In this document: one piece after another, positions 1 to 5,215 of the stretch
How the letters are laid out: the number at the start of each line of letters is the position of its first letter
Numbering within the stretch: position 1 is the stretch's first letter
NCBI GenBank assembly: GCA_002378585.1
Contig: DFSJ01000138.1
Coordinates: forward strand, 1 to 5,215
Direction of reading: 5' to 3'
DNA: 5,215 nucleotides
Origin: Flavobacteriaceae bacterium UBA3440
GTDB taxonomy: Bacteria; Bacteroidota; Bacteroidia; Flavobacteriales; Flavobacteriaceae
Translations under genes and position numbers: made by a program
The notes under the pieces: generated by a model
What the model was told of the DNA's origin: nothing
What the model saw: only the letters and a program-made list of their open reading frames with translations
Database searches by the model: none

Positions 1-90
1 CAAATACTGTGGAGTCATGGAAATGTTCCGCAGAATCTCTGAGGTTTCCACCAGTTGTGTGTTCCACCACGAATCCTAACAAATTTTTCC
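1..90. other. Leader upstream of recJ; possible edge of a neighbouring gene
   Basis: This short stretch lies between the window edge and the chosen recJ start. Two frames are open to the left edge. On the plus strand, positions 2-79 read 25 codons ending MFRRISEVSTSCVFHHES and a TAA stop, 11 bp before the recJ ATG; this could be the 3' end of an upstream gene. On the minus strand, a frame from a GTG at 51 to the edge reads VETSEILRNISMTPQYL and could be the start of a divergent gene. I recognise neither, and the piece is too short to choose. I see no Bacteroidota-type promoter (TTTG about 20 bp before TAnnTTTG) on the plus strand. An inverted repeat TGGAAA (18-23)/TTTCCA (45-50) and a direct repeat TTCCACCA (46-53 and 62-69) are present, both probably by chance. 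Confidence 0.3.
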
Positions 91-1818
91 ATGCACTGGC
101 AGTTTGCCCCTCAGGCTGATGCGGGTTTAACCGCTTCACTAGCCCAATCCTTGGGTGTTCCCTCAGCGATCGCGGCTTTATTGGTACAGCGCGGGGTGAC
201 TAGCTACGATCAGGCCAAGGCTTATTTTAGACCTGAATGGTCGGGACTACACGATCCTTTTGAAATGACCGATATGGACGCGGCCGTGGATCGAATCATG
301 GATGCATTGGCCCAGGGCAGCCGTTTGATGGTCTATGGGGATTACGATGTTGACGGAACTTGCTCCGTCGCTTTGATGGCCGGATTTTTACAGCAGTTTA
401 CCGATCAGGTCATCACCTATATCCCCGACAGATACTTAGAGGGGTATGGCGTTTCCTGGGTGAGTGTAGATCGCGCACAGGCGGCACAAATCGACTTAGT
501 CATCGCCTTAGACTGCGGCATCAAAGCACACGAACAAATAGCACACGCCAAAACATTAGGTATTGACTATGTGGTTTGCGATCACCACGAACCAGGAGCT
601 ACACTTCCACCAGCGGTAGCTGTTTTGGATCCCAAACGCTCAGACTGTAGCTATCCCTATAAGGAACTATGCGGCTGTGGTGTGGGACTTAAGTTAATAC
701 ACGGCTTGTGTTTGGCGATGGGATTGGATCCCGAAAGCACATTAGCTCCTTATTTAGATTTGGTAGTTACGGCGATTGCGGCCGACATTGTACCCCTAAC
801 GGGGGAAAATAGAACGCTGGCTTATTTGGGGCTGGCCCAAATGAACCAAAAACCAAGAGCCGCCTTTGCGGTACTTACCGAGCAGACAAAACAGCGGCCC
901 TTGCAGATGGAGCAATTGCAGTTCCATGTCGCTCCGCGCATCAACGCTGCAGGTCGAATCAAGCACGGCCAGCATGCGGTATCCTTGCTGATGGAGGAGT
1001 CCCTAGAACAGGCCAGAGCCATGGCTCAAGAAATCGAAACATGGAACACCCAGAGAAGGGGTCATCAAGAAACTATTTTTCAAGAGGCACTAGCACAGGT
1101 GGAAGCCCTGCAGGAACAGCAGGCATCAGCTACGGTGGTATGTGGTCATTGGCACAAGGGCGTGATCGGTATCGTGGCGTCTAAACTCACAGAGACCTAT
1201 TACAGGCCCACGGTGGTGTTCACAGAACACGAGGGTATTTTGCACGCCTCCGCGCGTTCTGTTTCCGACTTTGATTTGCACGCCGCCCTGGAGGCCTGTA
1301 GTCAACACTTGATCCAGTTCGGCGGTCATAAAGCGGCTGCAGGGATGAGTTGTGATCCCAATCAATATGAAGCGTTTAAAACAGCGTTTAACCGAATGGT
1401 AGCGGAACGTATCGAAGCGCACCAAAAGACGCCTAGTATTCGGGTAGACGCGACCATAGAACTCAGGGAGGTTAATCCCAAACTGATGCGTATACTTCAG
1501 CAGATGGGTCCTTTTGGGCCGGGTAATGAGGCTCCAGTATGGGCGGCCTATGCGGTACATGAAACGGGTTATGCGCAGACGGTAGGCGCTGACAACAGCC
1601 ATTTAAAGGGAGCCTGGGCACAGGGAGACAGCGCCGCTATTCCCTTTATCGGTTTTGGTTGGGCTCATGCCCAATCATTGATGAGCGCACGCAGCTTAGT
1701 CGACGTGCTTTTTTCTATCTCAAGCAATACATGGAATGGGGCCACTTCAGTGCAGCTGATGGTCAAGGACCTCAAAAAAAGCTCAGTGATATCGACTGCC
1801 GCAGAAGAAGAATATTAG
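91..1818 (+). CDS. recJ: Single-stranded-DNA-specific exonuclease RecJ
   Basis: RecJ degrades single-stranded DNA 5' to 3' in the cytoplasm, using divalent metal ions. In the family it acts in RecF-type recombination, mismatch repair and base excision repair. The 575-residue product matches the usual length (about 575-580). The DHH phosphoesterase core is intact: motif I DYDVDG at 84-89, D141 in ALDCG, motif III DHH at 164-166, and D232 in AADIVPL. The DHHA1 part follows, with PRINAAGR at 282-289, GVIGIVASKL at 357-366, HASARS at 385-390 and GGHKAAAG at 411-418. The C-terminal OB-like domain starts near GPFGPGNEAPVW (473-484). An in-frame ATG at 55 would add 12 residues, but the family normally begins with a Met-x-Trp segment like MHWQF, so I chose 91. 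No Shine-Dalgarno precedes it (CTAACAAATTTTTCC), as is common in Bacteroidota. The gene ends in TAG, overlapping the convergent lpxH stop by 4 bp. It is complete, with no missing catalytic residue. Confidence 0.97.
   Translation: MHWQFAPQADAGLTASLAQSLGVPSAIAALLVQRGVTSYDQAKAYFRPEWSGLHDPFEMTDMDAAVDRIMDALAQGSRLMVYGDYDVDGTCSVALMAGFLQQFTDQVITYIPDRYLEGYGVSWVSVDRAQAAQIDLVIALDCGIKAHEQIAHAKTLGIDYVVCDHHEPGATLPPAVAVLDPKRSDCSYPYKELCGCGVGLKLIHGLCLAMGLDPESTLAPYLDLVVTAIAADIVPLTGENRTLAYLGLAQMNQKPRAAFAVLTEQTKQRPLQMEQLQFHVAPRINAAGRIKHGQHAVSLLMEESLEQARAMAQEIETWNTQRRGHQETIFQEALAQVEALQEQQASATVVCGHWHKGVIGIVASKLTETYYRPTVVFTEHEGILHASARSVSDFDLHAALEACSQHLIQFGGHKAAAGMSCDPNQYEAFKTAFNRMVAERIEAHQKTPSIRVDATIELREVNPKLMRILQQMGPFGPGNEAPVWAAYAVHETGYAQTVGADNSHLKGAWAQGDSAAIPFIGFGWAHAQSLMSARSLVDVLFSISSNTWNGATSVQLMVKDLKKSSVISTAAEEEY
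1815..1818. other. Overlap of convergent recJ and lpxH stop codons
   Basis: The four bases TTAG contain the recJ stop (TAG, plus strand, 1816-1818) and the lpxH stop (TAA on the minus strand, 1817-1815). The two genes therefore end tail to tail inside each other. I looked for a bidirectional hairpin around the junction. The only notable pair is TGCCGC (1797-1802) with GCGGCA (1839-1844), but its 36-nt loop and the lack of a following T-run make it a poor intrinsic terminator. The two mRNAs probably have overlapping 3' ends or depend on Rho; that is inference. Confidence 0.9.
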
Positions 1819-2612
1819 ACTGTAGTGCCCTCTGTATCGCGGCATAGTTCCAGGCTATTTCCATCGAATACCGCATACGTATGGTGATTGATCCAATCCC
1901 CTGTATTGAGGTAACGCGCTTCTGGAACACCTGAAATTTTCGGATCTATCGGTAGATCCAACGCAAGATGTCTGTGACCGAAAAGATAGTAGTCGACAGG
2001 AAATTTCGCTTGTTTTTGCACTGCGTACTGAACCAGCCACTCGTTTTCTGCCCCGGTAAACACCAAGTCGTCAGACCCAGAGATCAGTTTATTGCGCAGC
2101 GAAAGGTATTGGGCTAGTCGCACGCCTAAGTCAGGATGAAGCCACTTAAAGGCCTTTTGAAACAAGGGAAAGGTAAAGACCTTTTTCATCCGTTTGTACC
2201 CGTAGTCCCCGGGCCCTAAACCATCGCCGTGTCCGATTAAAAATGTCTTTGATCCGATCTCAAAATATTGAGGTTGGTTAAAGACCTGAAATCCTATTTC
2301 TTCGCTGAGGTAATCGCGTACCCAGAGGTCGTGATTGCCCGTGAAAAAATAAAGGGGGATGCCTCGGTCAGCTATCTGGGCCAATGCCCCTTGAACACGC
2401 ACAAATCCTTTAGGAATAACACGGTCGTACTCAAACCAAAAGTCAAAAAGATCTCCCAATAAAAACAAAGCGCCGCAATCAGGGGTGATTTGATGCAGCC
2501 AGGCAATAAATCGGTGTTCTCTGGCCCGACTCGAAGCGGGATCTGGAGCGCCAAAATGCTGGTCGCTGGCAAAATAGATGCGTTTGTTCGGTGCCAGACT
2601 GATTTTGTGCAT
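1815..2612 (-). CDS. lpxH: UDP-2,3-diacylglucosamine diphosphatase (LpxH-type)
   Basis: LpxH cleaves UDP-2,3-diacylglucosamine to lipid X (2,3-diacylglucosamine 1-phosphate) and UMP, the fourth step of lipid A synthesis, at the inner face of the cytoplasmic membrane. The 265-residue protein has the full calcineurin-like dimetal set: D17 and H19 (SDQHFG), D54 in GDLFDFWFEY, N93 and H94 in GNHD, H128 in GHGDG, and H213 and H215 in FGHRH. These correspond to the seven metal ligands known for E. coli LpxH plus the catalytic-region His of GNHD. An aromatic, basic insert at about 140-180 (KRMKKVFTFPLFQ, FKWLHPDLG) sits where the lid that holds the acyl chains lies in the family. No signal peptide or membrane span is seen. 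The ATG is 3 bp after the queD stop with no Shine-Dalgarno, so translational coupling is likely. LpxH-like paralogues (LpxH2 and related phosphoesterases) exist, so the exact substrate is inferred from similarity; that this is a metallophosphoesterase is near certain. Confidence 0.92.
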   Translation of the reverse strand: MHKISLAPNKRIYFASDQHFGAPDPASSRAREHRFIAWLHQITPDCGALFLLGDLFDFWFEYDRVIPKGFVRVQGALAQIADRGIPLYFFTGNHDLWVRDYLSEEIGFQVFNQPQYFEIGSKTFLIGHGDGLGPGDYGYKRMKKVFTFPLFQKAFKWLHPDLGVRLAQYLSLRNKLISGSDDLVFTGAENEWLVQYAVQKQAKFPVDYYLFGHRHLALDLPIDPKISGVPEARYLNTGDWINHHTYAVFDGNSLELCRDTEGTTV

Positions 2613-2615
2613 GGT

Positions 2616-3068
2616 TTATGGATTGTCGCTGGCGTGCCAGGTGGCGTAGGATGATTCAGTTTCTTGAAGCTTTAAGCTGTGTAGCTTGATGTGTTCCGGC
2701 AGTCTTTTTTTGATGCGCTCCGCAAAGTCAACGACCATATTTTCGCTAGTAGGTTGATAATCAGCTAGAATAATATGGTGTCCTTGTTCAGCCAGACTTT
2801 CTGCTAACGCTTTATGGGGCGTGTTTTTGTTAAAAACAGTGGCGTGGTCAAAGGGATCAACGACTTCTTCCTTAACGATTTTTTTCAGGTCCGTGAAGTC
2901 GATGACCATCCCAAATTTAGGATGGTTGGGGTCTGTGTTAGGCGTCCCTATGACCGTTACGGACAGTTTATAGCTGTGTCCGTGAACGTTTCGGCATTTG
3001 CCGTCATAGCCCCAAAGAGCGTGACCGGTCTCAAAAGTAAAAATCTTGGTGATGCGAATGCTACTCAT
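2616..3068 (-). CDS. queD: 6-carboxytetrahydropterin synthase (QueD/PTPS family)
   Basis: QueD converts 7,8-dihydroneopterin triphosphate into 6-carboxy-5,6,7,8-tetrahydropterin, releasing acetaldehyde and triphosphate. It is the second committed step towards preQ0 and the tRNA base queuosine. The protein is a 150-residue single T-fold domain, slightly longer than E. coli QueD. Zinc ligands H16, H29 and H31 are present, with the catalytic cysteine C25 in the CxxxHGH motif (CRNVHGH), which argues against the PTPS-III variants that have Glu there. The other catalytic and pterin-binding parts are also visible: D74-H75 in FDHA, PTSENM at 106-111 and E136 in LQET. I chose the ATG at 3068 because relatives start MSxIRITK. 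A TTG at 3083 would add five residues (MPKSI) and is unlikely. It sits 21 bp after the crotonase stop and 3 bp before lpxH. No queC, queE or queF lies in the window. A pterin-related role other than queuosine cannot be excluded from sequence alone. Confidence 0.93.
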   Translation of the reverse strand: MSSIRITKIFTFETGHALWGYDGKCRNVHGHSYKLSVTVIGTPNTDPNHPKFGMVIDFTDLKKIVKEEVVDPFDHATVFNKNTPHKALAESLAEQGHHIILADYQPTSENMVVDFAERIKKRLPEHIKLHSLKLQETESSYATWHASDNP

Positions 3069-3089
3069 AATCGATTTTGGCAAAGGTAC

Positions 3090-3857
3090 TTATTTGCTTC
3101 GGTATTTTTCCAAAGCAGCTTGGGTTTCCGGGCTGAGGGCCAGGGCAGCAGTGACTTTTGCCCGCTCGAAGAGCAGTTGTTCCCAATGTGCCGTATCCTC
3201 CCAAAGCGCGTTTTTGATGGCTTTAAGCGCACTGGGAGCATGTGCGCTCTGTTCTTTTAGAAACACGTCAATCGCTTTATCCAGATCCTCAGGTTCCCGA
3301 GTTGTGCGCTGTGTAAGCGGTCCACAGGCCAATCCGGTAATTTCATGCCAATGCGCTGGCGATAAGGCCAACGCTGCCAGACCAGACGCCCCAATTTTTC
3401 TAGCTACCGCAGGAGCAATTACTGCAGGAGCCAGTCCAATACTCAATTCTGAAAGTTTGATCAAGGTATGCTCGCTGGCAATCACGTAGTCACAGGCCGC
3501 TAAAATCCCTACGCCTCCACCTACGGCCTTGCCTTGTATTTTGCCTAATACAGGGTGGTTACATCGAGCCATCGCCAAGATCAATCGCGCAAATCCACCA
3601 AAAAATTTTTCGGCGTCTTGAGGATTATTTAACGCCAGGACTTCTTCCAAATGGGCGCCGGCGCAAAAAGTAGTTCCCAAAGAACTCAGCACGGCCCAGC
3701 CGATATCGTTTCGTTCAGCCAGAGAATCAAAAGCGGCACACAGTTGATCGAGCATGGAGGACGTACAGGCGTTTCCTGAGGGATGTTCAAACTGAATCCA
3801 AGCAGTTTGATGTTCAATAGTTAGTCGCACCGAACCGGAGCTTTGTACAGCTGTCAT
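3090..3857 (-). CDS. Enoyl-CoA hydratase/isomerase family protein (crotonase fold)
   Basis: This cytoplasmic crotonase-superfamily enzyme should bind an acyl-CoA thioester and stabilise its enolate. The 255-residue length is typical. The first oxyanion-hole segment is FCAGAHL (64-70) and the second is GKAVGGGVG (109-117), with the middle glycine G114 matching the oxyanion Gly of rat crotonase. Counting from there, the position of crotonase Glu144 is G117, while E137 (KLSELSIG) matches Glu164 with the same 20-residue spacing. Only one of the two classical catalytic acids is therefore kept. Single-Glu arrangements occur in isomerases and other branches, so hydratase activity is not assured. Bacteroidota relatives with SELxIGxxP are often labelled methylglutaconyl-CoA hydratase or simply enoyl-CoA hydratase; I cannot name the substrate. 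The C-terminal helices (about 195-255) look intact. The ATG at 3857 follows the exporter stop by 20 bp, and AAAAGG (3870-3865), 7 bp upstream, may serve as a weak ribosome binding site. Membership of the superfamily is certain, the reaction is not. Confidence 0.9.
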   Translation of the reverse strand: MTAVQSSGSVRLTIEHQTAWIQFEHPSGNACTSSMLDQLCAAFDSLAERNDIGWAVLSSLGTTFCAGAHLEEVLALNNPQDAEKFFGGFARLILAMARCNHPVLGKIQGKAVGGGVGILAACDYVIASEHTLIKLSELSIGLAPAVIAPAVARKIGASGLAALALSPAHWHEITGLACGPLTQRTTREPEDLDKAIDVFLKEQSAHAPSALKAIKNALWEDTAHWEQLLFERAKVTAALALSPETQAALEKYRSK

Positions 3858-3877
3858 AGAAGAGCCTTTTCGTAAAT

Positions 3878-5215
3878 TTAGGAGATTTGGGCCAGCGGCA
3901 AAAATTTAGCTTTGTATTTCAGCCATAGAGCGGTCGCCCGAATGCCCATCCAAACAATAAATCCGACCCAGATACCGGAGAGCCCCCACTCCATGTATTG
4001 AGCGAGTAAGACAAAAGGCACAAATCCGCCAAAAGAGGCGATGAGCAGGATGTTGCGCAGGTACTTCATTTCGCCCAAGCCTTTAAACAAGGCATCCAAT
4101 ACAAAGGCAACGGCGTTGATCGGCATGCCGATGAGCACGATCCAAAACACGCCCCAAAAAGCTTCTAGCACAGGGAGGTCCTCGGAAAACAAATAACCAA
4201 GAGGGTAGTAAGCCAGCCAACCAACCAGCATCAACAGGGCGGCCACGCCCCATCCATAATACACACATTTACGGGTGAGTACCCAAAGGGTCTTGTAGTT
4301 TTCCTGTCCGAGCAGTTTCCCCCCGAGGATATTGGCTGACGTGCCGTAGCCATCGATCAAGAAGGCGGCAAATAACCACAGATTCAGCGCTATAGTGTGT
4401 GCCCCCACAGCGGCAGGACCCAGTCCAGTAGCTTGACGCACTGAAATGATCAGCGTCGTGTTGAGCGCTACCGATCGAACAAACAGGTTTAAGGTCATGG
4501 AGATCAATCGCTTCAATTCAGGATGCGGCGGCCCAATCCAGCGTAGTGGAATCGGTGTTTTGGCTCCTAAGAGCACCACGGCGATCAACGCCATGATGAC
4601 TTGGGTAAACAAACTCGCCCAACCGGCACCATCAAGCCCCATAGCGGGGATCCACTCGCCCCAACCGAAAACAAGAAAGTAATCTGCCACTGCGTTGATC
4701 ACCGCCCCACTTAGGGCAATGGCCATAGGCCAAAGGGTGTTTTGTAACCCCCTAAAGGTGCCAAAAATTGAAAAGGTCAGCAAAGTCAGCGGAACCCCCC
4801 AGACCCTGATTTTGAAGTAGGAAACACAGAATCCGATCAAGGAGTCTGTCGCGTTGAGCAGTCGAAATACAGGCTCCATAAAGGCGAGCCCCAAGGCGAC
4901 TAGCACAAAACTAGCTCCCACACTAATGATGATGGCCTGGGCAGGAAGGGTGCGTATTTCTTCTAGTTTGCCCTTGCCCACATACTGAGCCACCAGAGAA
5001 GAAATAGAGCTTTGGGTTTGTCCAAGCACCCAGGTCAACATGCCCAGAAAAGAACTGACGATACCAGCGGCAGCCAAAGATTCAACAGCGTTAACCGGGA
5101 TGTTTCCCACCATAGCCGTATCTGTCAACGAAATTAGGGGTTCCACGATGCCCGTAGCCATGGCGGGAAAGGCAAGCGGATGAATTCTTTTTAAGGTGGC
5201 GGTATCAAGGCGCAT
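3878..5215 (-). CDS. MATE family efflux transporter (DinF-like)
   Basis: This is a multidrug and toxic compound extrusion protein of the inner membrane, expected to export organic (often cationic) substrates in exchange for H+ or Na+. The 445 residues match the family length. Hydrophobic stretches suggest 12 helices in two six-helix halves, roughly at 11-33, 47-66, 93-115, 136-156, 161-183, 194-217, 236-259, 268-290, 317-339, 354-376, 388-408 and 411-433. The N-terminal signature EPLISLTDTAMVGNI carries D32, which lines up with Asp41 of Pyrococcus MATE. N174-x3-D178 (NAVADYF) lines up with its Asn180/Asp184 pair, so the N-lobe cation site is intact, as in DinF-type members. The second half has the matching IDGYGTSANILGGKLLGQ region (287-304). 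The ATG falls exactly at the right edge, and the start MRLDTATLKRIHPLAFPAM fits family N-termini, so the gene is probably complete; its ribosome binding site and promoter lie outside. Substrate unknown. It is the first visible gene of the four-gene minus-strand run. Confidence 0.93.
   Translation of the reverse strand: MRLDTATLKRIHPLAFPAMATGIVEPLISLTDTAMVGNIPVNAVESLAAAGIVSSFLGMLTWVLGQTQSSISSLVAQYVGKGKLEEIRTLPAQAIIISVGASFVLVALGLAFMEPVFRLLNATDSLIGFCVSYFKIRVWGVPLTLLTFSIFGTFRGLQNTLWPMAIALSGAVINAVADYFLVFGWGEWIPAMGLDGAGWASLFTQVIMALIAVVLLGAKTPIPLRWIGPPHPELKRLISMTLNLFVRSVALNTTLIISVRQATGLGPAAVGAHTIALNLWLFAAFLIDGYGTSANILGGKLLGQENYKTLWVLTRKCVYYGWGVAALLMLVGWLAYYPLGYLFSEDLPVLEAFWGVFWIVLIGMPINAVAFVLDALFKGLGEMKYLRNILLIASFGGFVPFVLLAQYMEWGLSGIWVGFIVWMGIRATALWLKYKAKFLPLAQIS

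Noticed and set aside
55..90. In-frame upstream ATG for recJ at 55
   Set aside because: The extra 12 residues (MCVPPRILTNFS) do not resemble RecJ N-termini. The family pattern begins at the Met at 91.
15..92. 25-codon minus-strand frame starting at an ATG opposite the recJ start
   Set aside because: It is short, unrecognised and depends on the palindromic CATG at the recJ start. It most likely occurs by chance.
1126..1602. 158-codon ATG-initiated open frame antisense to recJ
   Set aside because: It lies wholly within the well-supported recJ coding sequence, shows no recognisable motif and is rich in Arg, Thr and His as expected from a reverse reading. It is a shadow of recJ codon use.
1774..1780. 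A7 run near the recJ 3' end as a possible slippage or frameshift site, with a frame open to 1847
   Set aside because: The A7 encodes an ordinary Lys-Lys and the recJ C-terminus is complete in frame. Similar A7 runs on the coding strand of queD (around 2879-2885 and 2705-2711) show that it is common here. The shifted frame has no recognisable content.
1797..1844. Inverted repeat TGCCGC/GCGGCA as a bidirectional terminator between recJ and lpxH
   Set aside because: The stem is six pairs, the loop 36 nt and there is no T-run on either side, so it does not meet the pattern of an intrinsic terminator.
3069..3083. TTG start at 3083 extending queD by five residues
   Set aside because: The ATG at 3068 gives the normal family N-terminus (MSSIRITK), so the rarer TTG start is not needed.
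2814..3489. Two overlapping plus-strand frames of about 148 codons (2814-3260 and 3046-3489)
   Set aside because: They run antisense to queD and the crotonase gene, both of which have full family motifs. The frames carry no motif and overlap each other.
1..5215. Search for CRISPR repeats, insertion sequences, tRNA genes, riboswitches or phage/defence genes
   Set aside because: None is visible. All five genes are recognisable housekeeping or transport families and the gaps between them are too short for such elements. In particular, the visible region before queD (21 bp) cannot hold a preQ1 riboswitch.

Overview
The window looks like ordinary chromosomal housekeeping DNA from a member of the Bacteroidota, most likely Flavobacteriales-like. 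This is inferred from how closely the five proteins resemble the flavobacterial forms of their families as I remember them, from starts with little or no Shine-Dalgarno sequence, and from tightly packed genes. Base composition looks even along the window (about half G+C by eye). I see no mobile elements, CRISPR arrays, tRNA or rRNA genes, or atypical segments, and no gene-free stretch longer than about 90 bases.

Layout: positions 1-90 are a short leader before recJ; frames open to the window edge exist on both strands there and cannot be assigned. recJ (91-1818, + strand) encodes the single-strand-specific 5'-3' DNA exonuclease. The other four genes lie on the minus strand and read from the right edge towards recJ: a MATE-family exporter (5215-3878), a crotonase-superfamily acyl-CoA enzyme (3857-3090), a QueD-type 6-carboxytetrahydropterin synthase (3068-2616) and an LpxH-type UDP-2,3-diacylglucosamine pyrophosphatase (2612-1815). 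Gaps of 20, 21 and 3 bp with no visible terminator suggest one transcript. Its promoter would lie beyond the right edge.

recJ and lpxH converge and overlap by 4 bp (TTAG), each stop codon lying partly inside the other gene, so there is no room for a separate terminator.

The genes do not form one pathway. They serve DNA repair, lipid A synthesis, queuosine/deazapurine precursor synthesis, acyl-CoA metabolism and export. I found no convincing new system. The points most worth a second look are the crotonase that lacks one of the two classical catalytic glutamates, the overlapping convergent stops, and the functionally mixed operon.
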